From Leptolyngbya sp. SIO1E4 (GTDB lineage Bacteria > Cyanobacteriota > Cyanobacteriia > Phormidesmidales > Phormidesmidaceae), in the NCBI GenBank assembly GCA_010672825.2, contig JAAHFU020000001.1, forward strand, positions 1,054,001-1,118,000: DNA of 64,000 nt. The letters are read 5' to 3'. Numbering within the stretch: the first letter of the stretch is position 1; each line of letters begins with the position of its first letter. Shown piece after piece: positions 9,086-17,360 of the stretch. Position numbers and translations under genes: made by a program. Under the pieces are notes generated by a model. It was not told where the DNA came from. It saw nothing but the letters and a program-made list of their open reading frames with translations, and ran no database searches.

Positions 9086-10297
9086 ATGTATCGAAGAACC
9101 TTACTCGTCAGCTTGATAGCACTCGCAGCAACTCAGGCTGCTTGTCAGCAGCAAACGGATCAGCCGCTGCGGATTGCTGTCCTCAAGGGCACAGTCCCGC
9201 CCCAGTTGGTCAGCGCATTTAAGGAGACCCTACAAGACCCTGTCAAACTAAGCGTGCAGGCTAAACCCAGCATGGCAGAGTTATTTCATCAGTTACAGCA
9301 ATGGCAAACAGCAGATAACCCGACGCGTCGCCAGCTCCCTTTTAATCTGTTTGGATCACGCCCTGCGAGAATGGCAGACTGGGTGAGTTTGAGTGATTAC
9401 TGGCTGGCCCCGGCGATTCAGCAGCAGCTCATCAGCCCCTTACCGGTTGACAGCATCCCTCAATGGTCTGAACTACCTGAGCAGTGGCCATCACTGCTGT
9501 ATCGCGATCGGCAAGGTCGTTTGTCTGATCAGGGATTACTATGGGCCACACCCTATCGGTGGGGATACCTGGCGATGGTGTATTCTCGTCGCTCTTTTGA
9601 ACGTTTAGGCTGGCAACCGACCGAGTGGCAAGATATTTGGCACCCAGATCTGGCTGGTCGCGTCTCTCTGCTCAATCATCCCCGCATCACTCTGGGGATG
9701 GTTCTCAAATCCCATGGGTATTCGGCCAATGATGCAGCCCCCGCTACCCATTCAGACTTCAAAGAAGCGCTTAAGGAACTGCCTCAGCAGATCGTGACCT
9801 ATGCTTCTGAGAACTATGTACAGCCCTTAATCCAAGGACGTACCTGGCTAGCCGTGGGATGGTCAACGGATATCATGCCCCTTTTGTCCCGATATCGACA
9901 GCTCGATATGGTCATCCCAGCGCCAGGCACGTTACTCTCTGCAGATCTGTGGGTCAAACCCAGCCAAGCATCGCCTAACGATCAAAACGCGCTATCCGAA
10001 GACGAAAAAATAGCCCCCCCGAAAGCATCCTTTAAGGCGGAATCTTTAGATAGCCGGTGGTTAGCCCACTGGTGGCAACCAGACACAGAAGCTCCCCTGA
10101 GCCTGTTCTCTAATGGGCTTTCACCTAGGCTTTTGATGACAGAAGACAGCTCAGCCACCACCACAGATCTCTCCACGAGCAGGCTATTGCGCCCTAGTAC
10201 GGCTCAACTTGAGCAGAGTGAATTTCTGACGCCCTTATCTGAAGAATCAGTAGAAGAGTATACGAGGCTTTGGGAAGAGTTACGGAGGCGCGAATAA
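9086..10297 (+). CDS. Extracellular solute-binding lipoprotein, PotD/polyamine-iron type
   Basis: The 403-residue protein begins with a lipoprotein signal (MYRRTLLVSLIALAATQAAC); the lipobox A-A-C places the acylated Cys at residue 20. The body resembles type 2 periplasmic binding proteins of polyamine/iron ABC importers: LLWATPYRWGYLAMVYSR (~residues 150-168), then WQDIWHPDLAGRVSLLNHPR (~184-203) and the second-lobe WLAVGWSTDIMPLL (~255). No permease or ATPase gene is adjacent, so its transporter partner must be elsewhere or it acts alone. The substrate cannot be deduced. Its last 18 bp overlap convergently with the next minus-strand gene. Confidence 0.8.
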   Translation: MYRRTLLVSLIALAATQAACQQQTDQPLRIAVLKGTVPPQLVSAFKETLQDPVKLSVQAKPSMAELFHQLQQWQTADNPTRRQLPFNLFGSRPARMADWVSLSDYWLAPAIQQQLISPLPVDSIPQWSELPEQWPSLLYRDRQGRLSDQGLLWATPYRWGYLAMVYSRRSFERLGWQPTEWQDIWHPDLAGRVSLLNHPRITLGMVLKSHGYSANDAAPATHSDFKEALKELPQQIVTYASENYVQPLIQGRTWLAVGWSTDIMPLLSRYRQLDMVIPAPGTLLSADLWVKPSQASPNDQNALSEDEKIAPPKASFKAESLDSRWLAHWWQPDTEAPLSLFSNGLSPRLLMTEDSSATTTDLSTSRLLRPSTAQLEQSEFLTPLSEESVEEYTRLWEELRRRE

Positions 10298-11014
10298 GTC
10301 TTCATCGATGAAGGTTTCATCAATCTGAATGAAGGGCCCAATCCCTGCAGCACATTGCACATTATTGAGCTCTGGCACAGGCACTTCTGTACTCGGATAG
10401 CTCGCCAAGGCTGGAACACGGCTGAAGTCGCAGGTATGCAGACCCACGAGGCTGATAGAGCTAAAGATTCTGACCTGGTAACCGTAGCCCATGGCGATGG
10501 TGCCAAACTGATTCAGAATGGCATATTTCTGGGCGTATTCCAGACGATTCCAATATTGAGGGTCAACTTGCAGATCAATGATGTAAGACTCCCCCGACAG
10601 ACTGTGAAACGCATTCCAGCCTCTAATCAGGCGATATCCATCTAACTGAATGAATCTTTGACCTGAGGTAAAACTCGACCAACGGTTCGGCAGTTGATCT
10701 CGACTCCACCAAAGGCTAGGGAGCGTCATCTGCACCGGGGAAGTATCTGCTTGAGTGATGGTGGGCCAAGCACTGTCCTGGTCTGACAGATAATCTAGCC
10801 CTAATTCATAAATAGAGGGGACATCTTGAAGCTTTTGCATCAATGCCTCGGCAGCGGTAGGGGCGGCTTCAGTGACATCATCGGTCTGGGCCCAAGCGAT
10901 CGCACCAGGCCCCGTCGTACTCACAAGCACCGTACCTACGACTCCGACCATCCAGCTTAGTGCTGCCATTGAACCCTTCAAGATATGAGCCATTTGTCCC
11001 CTCATACCAGTCAC
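10280..11014 (-). CDS. Secreted conserved hypothetical protein
   Basis: The 244-residue protein starts with a signal peptide: hydrophobic residues ~14-38, cleavage likely after AIAWAQ. The mature part is rich in Trp/Tyr (LPSLWWSRDQLPNRWSSF, YRLIRGWNAFHS) and ends with two conserved-looking Cys (HTCDF and VQCAAG) that could form a disulfide. It looks like a cyanobacterial periplasmic/thylakoid-lumen protein of unknown function. An alternative start at Met4 or Met8 is possible. The 3' end overlaps the convergent lipoprotein gene by 18 bp, which is compact but not rare. Confidence 0.65.
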   Translation of the reverse strand: MTGMRGQMAHILKGSMAALSWMVGVVGTVLVSTTGPGAIAWAQTDDVTEAAPTAAEALMQKLQDVPSIYELGLDYLSDQDSAWPTITQADTSPVQMTLPSLWWSRDQLPNRWSSFTSGQRFIQLDGYRLIRGWNAFHSLSGESYIIDLQVDPQYWNRLEYAQKYAILNQFGTIAMGYGYQVRIFSSISLVGLHTCDFSRVPALASYPSTEVPVPELNNVQCAAGIGPFIQIDETFIDEDLFAPP

Positions 11015-11101
11015 CCAGGAATGCTAACAGAGATATCGATAGAGAACGCCTGATGTAATTGCACGGATGCATTGATGAGAGGACAATCCTGGCATGGTTT
11101 T

Positions 11102-11338
11102 TCAGAACTCAGCCACAGCCAGCAATCTCGCTCGCACATCTTCCGGCAATTCCACCACAATAAAACGACTTTGAGGATACAGATAATCCTCACCAGATTC
11201 GTCAATAACCCGCAGACAGGCAACCTCGCGCGCTTTTGAATCAGGGAGAACTCGGTAGATCTTCCAGACTTCCAGATCCCCGTCTTCTTCATCTGCGATA
11301 CAAATTGCGAATTGGATATCTGACTCTGCTGTATTCAT
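11102..11338 (-). CDS. Small conserved cyanobacterial protein
   Basis: The 78-residue product (ADEEDGDLEVWKIYRVLPDS, then DYLYPQSRFIVVELPE) is acidic, soluble and compact, with alternating strands and a final helix. It has the appearance of a conserved cyanobacterial hypothetical of unknown function. It lies 5 bp downstream of the next small gene (11344-11583) and probably shares its transcript. Confidence 0.6.
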   Translation of the reverse strand: MNTAESDIQFAICIADEEDGDLEVWKIYRVLPDSKAREVACLRVIDESGEDYLYPQSRFIVVELPEDVRARLLAVAEF

Positions 11339-11343
11339 TACCT

Positions 11344-11583
11344 TTAGTCTAGAAGACGTTTTACCTTCATTTTGCGCCGACCAACTCCATGGGCCTCATA
11401 CCAGTGCAACTCAGCTTGACGAACTTCACCGTTAGGAAATTGGACGAGACCGATGCCTTTCAGTTTCCGCCAGCGACGACCGCCAAAGTCATCCTTTAGC
11501 CTCCGCAATTCTCGAATGGACACGTTAACAGCAATCACTTCAATCGCTGTCAGGTCGCCAATCAGCTCAAAGCCCGCTCCCAT
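11344..11583 (-). CDS. Small conserved basic cyanobacterial protein
   Basis: A 79-residue basic protein with IRELRRLKDDFGGRRWRKLKG (~residues 23-43) and AELHWYEAHGVGRRKMKVK near the C-terminus. I recall this pattern in short cyanobacterial proteins without assigned function. It lies 9 bp downstream of the radical SAM gene and 5 bp upstream of the next small gene, so the three probably form one transcript. The Arg/Lys content suggests nucleic-acid or ribosome contact; this is inference. Confidence 0.65.
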   Translation of the reverse strand: MGAGFELIGDLTAIEVIAVNVSIRELRRLKDDFGGRRWRKLKGIGLVQFPNGEVRQAELHWYEAHGVGRRKMKVKRLLD

Positions 11584-11592
11584 GCTTTAAGC

Positions 11593-14295
11593 CTAGCAGC
11601 AGGCCTCTACAGATGACCGGTTTTGAGAAGAGTCTAATAACAGCTGCAGACGATGGGTATGCAATAACCGCAGGGGTTGATGCGCAGCCTGCTCCAGCAT
11701 GTAGACCACATGCTCTGGGCGCAGCAGGGTACCATCGTTGCGACAGCTCCCCACATACCGAATGAGCTTCTGTGCAGGCCGATCGCTGTCTAGCGATCGC
11801 TGGGGCAAATAGGCATAGGCATCTTCATCTGCAAGGGTCATCTCAAACAGGCGATCGCGCAGATTCACTTGCTTCTTTTTCCCTGATTTAGTGGTGTGCT
11901 CCCAGGAGACGTCTGTCATGGCCAACAGAGACCGTATCCATGCCAACCAGTCCGCCCTAACCGGAGACGATGCCGTTGCTTCTGGCTCCAATAGCAGCAA
12001 ATATTCCGCCTGTTCCAACACTTTTGTGGCCGACGCACTAGATAAAGGCACATCCGCCACGTCGTAAATGGGCATTGCTGGCGGCAGCTGGGCGGCAAGT
12101 CTGACACGAAAGTCTGCTAAATCTATCGCTTCAGTCAGCTCAAAGTCCACAATTTCACCTGAGCTGGTCGCGCCCAACGGCAGGGCATTGGCAGGAGAAA
12201 TGCGAGGACCTGGGTGATAGCCTCCTGTGAAAGCAATGGGTAGAGAGGCCCGCCGCACGGCCCGGTCAAATAACCGCACCAAATCAAGATGGCTGAGGAG
12301 TGCCATTTCACCCAGTTTGCCTAACCAAACCCGTATCCGCTGTACCCGGTTTTGATTGGGCTGAAAATGGCCAGAAAATTCGGGAATTGCAGGCGGCGGC
12401 ACCACTATATTGTGGCCAAAGTCAGAACCACACACCCCACAGTGAGAACACCCTTCAAAGGAACAATCAGGCACGGTTGCGGCCGCCAACGCTCGCTTCA
12501 GGTCTTCCTGTAGCCACCGCTTGTCGATGCCAGTATCCAGGTGATCCCACGGCAGGGGGGTTTCCAAAGCAGGGGTCTGTTCGTCCCCCTGGGTTTCCAT
12601 CACGGTCCACTCGCCCGTTTCTACCTGGCGATATTTCCAGGACAGTCCGGCTTCCTCAATTGCCTGAGTCCAGGCACCAAAAGCACGATCCAGGCTTTCC
12701 CACCAGGAATCCATCCCCGCGCCAAGTTCCCAGGCGCGTTTGACGACGGCGGCCAGGCGGCGATCGCCCCGCCCCACAAAATCTTCCATGGCCGAAATGC
12801 GGACATCGGTAAAGTTAGACTTGATGCCCCGCATTTTCTGGAACTCGTCTCCCAAGAGCGCCTGTTTGCGCAAAAACTCACTGGTAGAAACAGAATGCCA
12901 CTGAAACGGCGTGTGGGGTTTCGGGGTAAAGTTCGAAATCGTCAGGTTGACCTTGAGCGGTTTACGGCCCCGCTGGCGGCACTCCTGCTGTAGCCAGCGC
13001 ACCGTTTCTGCAATACCTAAGACATCGGCATCGGTTTCTCCGGGCAGACCAATCATGAAATAGAGCTTGACGCGATCCCACCCTTGCTCGTAAGCGGTTT
13101 TCACCCCGCGCAAGAGTTCTTCGTTGGTCAGCCCTTTATTGATGATGTCTCGCATGCGCTGGGTCCCCGCCTCTGGGGCAAAGGTCAGGCCCGTTTGCCG
13201 GGTACCGCCAATGACGTTAGCAATGTTTTCATCAAAGCGATCCACTCGTTGGCTGGGCAACGAGAGGGAAATATTCTCGTTGTGCAGGCGGTTTTTCACC
13301 TCCACCCCAACGGCAGGCAGCGCCAAATAGTCTGAACAGCTCAGGGACAGCAGAGAAAATTCGTTATACCCGGTGGCGCGCATCCCTTTTTCAATGGCGC
13401 TGATCACCTCCTCCGGTTCAACATCTCGGGCTGGGCGCGTCAGCATTCCTGGCTGGCAAAACCGGCAGCCGCGCGTGCAGCCGCGTCGAATCTCGACCGT
13501 GAGGCGATCGTGCACCGTTTCTACATAGGGCACCAGGCCGATCGCATAGTGGGGCATCGGCGTAGCCACCCGCCGCAAAACTCGGGGTGGTACGTCGGGG
13601 CGGTTGGGAGACACTGAGCCATCTTCAGCCATATCATAAAACCGAGGCACATAGACCCCCGGCACCTGGGCTAGATCCAACAGCAGCGCCTCTCGACTCA
13701 GGCCAGCGGCTTTGCCCTCTTCCAGAACCAAGCCAATTTCTGGCAGCAGTTCTTCCCCATCCCCCAGGGCAATGAAGTCAAAAAAGTCGGCATAGGGTTC
13801 CGGGTTAGAGGTGGCCGTCTGCCCTCCTGCAAAAATGAGCGGCCAGCTACCGGCACCAACATCCCAGGTTTGGGCAGCATCCCGCGCTTGCCAGGTCAGG
13901 GGGATCCCCGCCAGGGTTAGCATTTCTAAGATGTTGGTGGCACCTAGCTCATAGGACAAACTGAAGCCCAAAATGTCAAAGTCAGTCAGCGATCGCCGCG
14001 ATTCCACCGCAAAGAGGGGCGTCTCGGTTTCTTTCAGCTTTTGCGCTAAATCAGGGGCAGGCAGATAGGCACGATCGCACAACTGGCGCGGCTGCGTATT
14101 CAAAATGCTGTAGAGAATGATGTGCCCTAGGTTAGACGCTCCCACCTCATAAATTTCGGGATACGTCAACACCCAACGCACGGTGGTCGCCTGCCAAGAC
14201 TTATGAACAGCTCCGCGTTCGTTGCCTAAATACCGGGCGGGTTTGTTGATTTCAGGGGTCAGAAGTGATTCAACCGAAACTGCCACAGCGCTCAA
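11593..14295 (-). CDS. TIGR03960-family B12-binding radical SAM protein
   Basis: The 900-residue protein combines an N-terminal B12-binding-like region (residues ~20-200, with VGASNLGHIILYSILN and FDILGFSLSYELGATN), a radical SAM core with the [4Fe-4S] ligands in RRGCTRGCRFCQPGM (~275-285, CxxxCxxC), and a C-terminal TIGR03936/DUF2344 domain (from ~660, containing FDRAVRRASLPIAFTGGYHPGP). A Cys cluster SFEGCSHCGVCG (~630) may bind a further metal centre. This full-length fusion is standard for the family, which occurs widely in cyanobacteria; related proteins are suspected tRNA/ribosome-modifying enzymes, but the substrate is not settled. Start: ATG at 14295. Two small conserved genes follow within 10 bp each. 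Confidence 0.85.
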   Translation of the reverse strand: MSAVAVSVESLLTPEINKPARYLGNERGAVHKSWQATTVRWVLTYPEIYEVGASNLGHIILYSILNTQPRQLCDRAYLPAPDLAQKLKETETPLFAVESRRSLTDFDILGFSLSYELGATNILEMLTLAGIPLTWQARDAAQTWDVGAGSWPLIFAGGQTATSNPEPYADFFDFIALGDGEELLPEIGLVLEEGKAAGLSREALLLDLAQVPGVYVPRFYDMAEDGSVSPNRPDVPPRVLRRVATPMPHYAIGLVPYVETVHDRLTVEIRRGCTRGCRFCQPGMLTRPARDVEPEEVISAIEKGMRATGYNEFSLLSLSCSDYLALPAVGVEVKNRLHNENISLSLPSQRVDRFDENIANVIGGTRQTGLTFAPEAGTQRMRDIINKGLTNEELLRGVKTAYEQGWDRVKLYFMIGLPGETDADVLGIAETVRWLQQECRQRGRKPLKVNLTISNFTPKPHTPFQWHSVSTSEFLRKQALLGDEFQKMRGIKSNFTDVRISAMEDFVGRGDRRLAAVVKRAWELGAGMDSWWESLDRAFGAWTQAIEEAGLSWKYRQVETGEWTVMETQGDEQTPALETPLPWDHLDTGIDKRWLQEDLKRALAAATVPDCSFEGCSHCGVCGSDFGHNIVVPPPAIPEFSGHFQPNQNRVQRIRVWLGKLGEMALLSHLDLVRLFDRAVRRASLPIAFTGGYHPGPRISPANALPLGATSSGEIVDFELTEAIDLADFRVRLAAQLPPAMPIYDVADVPLSSASATKVLEQAEYLLLLEPEATASSPVRADWLAWIRSLLAMTDVSWEHTTKSGKKKQVNLRDRLFEMTLADEDAYAYLPQRSLDSDRPAQKLIRYVGSCRNDGTLLRPEHVVYMLEQAAHQPLRLLHTHRLQLLLDSSQNRSSVEACC

Positions 14296-14559
14296 CCTAG
14301 CAACGTCAATTTAGTGCAATCCAACTATAACGAAAAGCCCGCTGGCCTTATCTTTTATAGCCCTGGCCATTTGGATAAAGACACCTCGTGTCGCTCTGAT
14401 GTTTAACACAGAATCAAAATGGCTCGCAGTCTTGTCCTTATCGGACTGGCAACTGCTATGGGTCGGCTGCAGCGCTAGCATACCCCAACCAAATCGAGAC
14501 CCGCATTGAGATATCGCGAGGCGTTTCATGGGTTCCTTAGCAAAACCCTTCAAGGTTAG

Positions 14560-14656
14560 TTATAGCGGTATGCAGGCTAATCAAGCACACCCTAGACCCC
14601 AAACCCTAGACCCTGTCTTGACCCGGATGTACTGGACTCAACTGAACAAGGCCATA
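14560..14656 (+). repeat. Dispersed ~97-bp element, copy 1
   Basis: The sequence begins TTATAGCGGTATGCAGG, contains the telomere-like core CCCTAGACCCCAAACCCTAG and ends CAACTGAACAAGGCCATA. It is nearly identical to the copy at 17251-17348 and similar to copies at 25696-25792, 48937-50345 (interrupted) and 60314-60409. Ends approximate the inverted pair TTATAGC/GCTATAA. It is non-coding here. Confidence 0.9.
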
Positions 14657-14743
14657 TCTCCCCTGCCGTTCACCGACCGCATCGCCCGTCAGTGTCGTTC
14701 TAGGGGAGGATGGATGGGTTGAGATCGCCGAGGAGAACAGGCC

Positions 14744-14848
14744 ATGGAATCAGGAGGCACCTGGCAAGAATGGGGGTTTGTGATTGGGTATGTGTCTTTT
14801 CTGTTGGCGATCGTCGGGTGTGTAATCGTTTTTTCTTCTAAAAACTAA
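14744..14848 (+). CDS. Possible 34-residue single-pass membrane protein
   Basis: ATG at 14744 is preceded by GAGGAG eight bases upstream, a good ribosome binding site. The product has a short acidic/Trp-containing N-terminus (MESGGTWQEWG) followed by one hydrophobic helix of ~18 residues (FVIGYVSFLLAIVGCVIVF) and ends SSKN-stop. Its size and layout resemble the low-molecular-weight subunits of photosynthetic complexes, but it does not match one I know. It lies ~90 bp downstream of a dispersed repeat copy. Coding status is unproven. Confidence 0.45.
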   Translation: MESGGTWQEWGFVIGYVSFLLAIVGCVIVFSSKN

Positions 14849-15338
14849 CGCGATCGCAATCGATACAGGGCGTGCTGGATACACAGGCGTAAATCCCGAG
14901 GGGCTCTCAATCGATTAGAGCACGACCTTCTCTGCTGGGGATTCTCGGTGCCCCCACGCCTGACCGGCACCCCCTCCCTTCTCTTGGTTCGGACACGAGT
15001 CTTTCTGCGAATCCCCACCACCACAAACGCACGGACGTATCGCCCCCTCTCACTCTCCCTAAGCCCTCCGGGCAGGCTGCGCCGAAGGCAAGGGGGAGAA
15101 CTGGATTTCCCTTGAGAAGGAGGAATTACGGGAGGTTACGCAGCATTTCAAAAGGGAAAACCTTTAACGGATCAATGCCAACTTCGTCTTTAATAGAGAA
15201 AAGTTTCTAAAGATTGCTGAAAGTAAACTTCTGCAATCTTGTGTGTTGCTGCTGCCGTCCTTAAGCACTGTAGTGGGCGGCCATTTTGCAGAACTCTAAT
15301 TTCTGGCTCTCGACAGAAGGCGTTATCGGTGACGGATC
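14849..15338. other. Intergenic region with generic cyanobacterial repeat debris
   Basis: Nearly 500 bp without a convincing gene. Around 15046-15105 lies a ctctccctaagccctc...gcaagggggaga stretch of the kind scattered in many cyanobacterial genomes. No tRNA or riboswitch consensus was recognised. The promoter of the HAD gene should lie in the last ~100 bp. Confidence 0.4.
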
Positions 15339-16100
15339 GTGGCAAATTTAAGAGCACTTATCTTTGACGTAGATGGCACGCTGGCAGAAACAGAGCGCGA
15401 CGGGCATCGGGTCGCGTTTAATCAAACCTTTCAAGCTGCAGGGCTCGACTGGAAATGGTCTGTTGACTTGTATGGTGAACTGCTCCATGTCGCTGGGGGA
15501 AAGGAGCGGATTCAGTTTTACATCGAGCACTATGCGCCGCCGCTACCAGACATCAGAGACTGGTACAGCTTTATTGCCAATCTCCACAAAGCTAAAACAG
15601 AGCGCTACGCAGCTATTTTGAAATCAGGCAAGATTCAACTCCGTCCAGGAGTACGGCGCTTGATGGACGCAGCCCGCAAAGAACGGGTCAGATTAGCGAT
15701 CGCCACTACAAGCCGATTAGAAAACGCCTTAACCCTCTTGAAAACAGCGTTAACCCCTGATGCTCATAGCTGGTTCGACGTGATCGCTGCGGGAGACATC
15801 GTGCCGCGCAAGAAACCCGCCTCAGATATCTATCACTACGTGCTAGATAAAATGGCGTTAACCGCTGAGCAGTGTTTGGTGGTAGAAGATACCGAGCATG
15901 GGCTAGCCGCTGCTGCCGGAGCGGGGCTGAAAACCGTGGTAACGGTCAACGATTACACCCGAAACCAAGATTTTTCCAAAGCGGTCGGGGTTTTAAGCCA
16001 CCTCGGCGAACCGGATCAGCCTTGCAAAGTTTTGGCCGGGCAACCGCTGGCCAAAACCCATTTCGACCTGGCGATCGCAGAGTCTATCTTGCAATCTTGA
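15339..16100 (+). CDS. HAD-superfamily phosphatase, CbbY/beta-PGM-like
   Basis: The 253-residue protein has all HAD motifs: motif I DVDGTLAETE (residues ~9-18), motif II Thr/Ser in IATTSR (~123), motif III Lys in RKKPASDIY (~160-170) and motif IV VVEDTEHGLAAA (~182-193). The helical cap lies at residues ~20-90. The sequence fits the CbbY branch, whose plant and bacterial members dephosphorylate xylulose-1,5-bisphosphate, a misfire product that inhibits Rubisco. That role is plausible in a cyanobacterium but not proven for this copy. Translation starts at GTG 15339 (VANLRALIFDVDGT). Confidence 0.85.
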   Translation: MANLRALIFDVDGTLAETERDGHRVAFNQTFQAAGLDWKWSVDLYGELLHVAGGKERIQFYIEHYAPPLPDIRDWYSFIANLHKAKTERYAAILKSGKIQLRPGVRRLMDAARKERVRLAIATTSRLENALTLLKTALTPDAHSWFDVIAAGDIVPRKKPASDIYHYVLDKMALTAEQCLVVEDTEHGLAAAAGAGLKTVVTVNDYTRNQDFSKAVGVLSHLGEPDQPCKVLAGQPLAKTHFDLAIAESILQS

Positions 16101-16203
16101 GATGCCTACTGGCTGAACCGCCACAAAATCTCTCCAGCATCGCCAACGCCCTTACAATCACACTCGTCTTTGGCGTTAACACCCCTCCGCCTGCAGACCG
16201 CCA

Positions 16204-16626
16204 CTAAACTAAAGACGGGATAGGGGGCAGCGCTTGAATGTCAGGCTCGACAAAGGTCGCTTTTGCCTGGGGCGACAGTATCCGTGCTGTTGAGTAGTAG
16301 CGCCACAGCAGATTCTTGTTGAGCAACTGTGGGGTAGCCGCGATGAACGTCTCAAAATCCTTTATGGGGCTTCCTGTTTGCAGCGCCCCCGCAATCACCC
16401 GAGCCCAACCAACCGTCAGGGTTTCGTGGTAGCCGGAGGTAGGGGTTTCAGGCTTTTGGTGGGCTTGGTTAAAGTGCTGAATGCCTGCGCGAATGCGGCT
16501 AATCGCGTCGTTGAAGGGATAGTCACGCAGGTAGAGGAAGGCCATGCGAATGTGAGCGCGATGATTCCACGCTTCAGCAGGAATGGTAGCGGCTTCAAAG
16601 GCCTGGAGGAAGGTGCGATCGTTCAT
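16204..16626 (-). CDS. Conserved hypothetical protein with W-x-H-R-x-H motif
   Basis: The 140-residue protein starts MNDRTFLQAFEAATIPAEAW followed by NHRAHIRMAFLYLRD (~residues 20-35), and later has SGYHETLTVGWARVIA (~65-80). The His-rich WNHRAHIR and YHET motifs look like a metal- or ligand-binding helical fold, seen in uncharacterised bacterial proteins of about this length. No signal peptide or membrane segment is present. Function is unknown. The gene is convergent to the HAD gene with ~100 bp between. Confidence 0.65.
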   Translation of the reverse strand: MNDRTFLQAFEAATIPAEAWNHRAHIRMAFLYLRDYPFNDAISRIRAGIQHFNQAHQKPETPTSGYHETLTVGWARVIAGALQTGSPIKDFETFIAATPQLLNKNLLWRYYSTARILSPQAKATFVEPDIQALPPIPSLV

Positions 16627-16925
16627 GGTTGCTTCGCCTGTTTTGAGGACTGCGCCAGAAGCTCAACCCAAACCGCTTCTAGCCTAGAGGGATACTCTGT
16701 TTTGACCTCTACACCTTGCAGGCGAAACTTTTCAGAATTTCGTGTTAGTGCAAGTATCTTGCTCTTGGCAAATGCGTTTAACCTTGAGATTGTCAGTATT
16801 CAATTTGACAACAGCACGTAAGAGAGCTTTAAACTCAGGTGCCAAGAAAAAACCGCCGAAAACCCCGAAACCTCGTTATCACAGAATTGAAAATGAAACT
16901 TTAGAAACGCCTGAATGCCTATAGC

Positions 16926-17250
16926 TTAGACTTTACAAGTCTCGATGTGAGAGGAGAGAAACCCATACCACCCCAACACAAAAAAACCAAAAACACCTCC
17001 TCGGGGGAAGTGGCCAAAAGGTGCTGATGTATTAAATATGACTTTGGAGTAGCCGATCCAGTCCCCTTTCACTCGCCAACCCACTTGATCACCGAATTGC
17101 CTCCAGATTTCAGCACCAGGGTACTCGCCGTCGAGGTTAGCACCACACTCGACGTAAATTTGCTTTTGCACACTCAAGCCAAATTGACCGTTGCTGTATT
17201 TCACCCACAGGTGATCAATCGTTTTCAAATCCGTGCCAGGAAACGCTAAC
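16926..17250 (-). pseudogene. N-terminally truncated GUN4-domain remnant
   Basis: The minus-strand frame reads LAFPGTDLKTIDHLWVKYSN, then FGLSVQKQIY, QFGDQVGWRVKGDW and TSAPFGHFPRGG. These are the characteristic C-terminal blocks of the GUN4 domain, which binds porphyrins and assists Mg-chelatase in its canonical form; GUN4 domains are also used as modules in cyanobacterial signalling proteins. About 80-100 residues of the N-terminal half are absent. Upstream, the frame runs directly into the dispersed repeat (17251-17348) and stops there. A TTG at 17228 could serve as start, but the domain would be incomplete. The C-terminal tail (VFGFFVLGWYGFLSSH) is unusual. I treat it as a decayed fragment. 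Confidence 0.75.
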
Positions 17251-17348
17251 TTATAGCGGTATGCAGGCTAATCAAGCACACCCTAGACCCCAAACCCTAG
17301 ACCCGGTCTTGACCCAGATGTACTGGACTCAACTGAACAAGGCTATAA
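17251..17348 (+). repeat. Dispersed ~97-bp element, copy 2
   Basis: This copy shows the ends most clearly: TTATAGC at 17251-17257 and GCTATAA at 17342-17348, an exact 7-bp inverted pair. The interior carries CCCTAGACCCCAAACCCTAG and TTGACCCAGATGTACTGG. It abuts the truncated GUN4 coding remnant on the left and lies ~10 bp from the 3' end of the Rieske oxygenase gene on the right. Confidence 0.92.
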
Positions 17349-17360
17349 CTCTGTCCAGCT

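Noticed and set aside
14528-14722. 64-codon frame spanning a dispersed repeat
   Set aside because: It is created by reading through repeat copy 1; other copies do not keep the frame.
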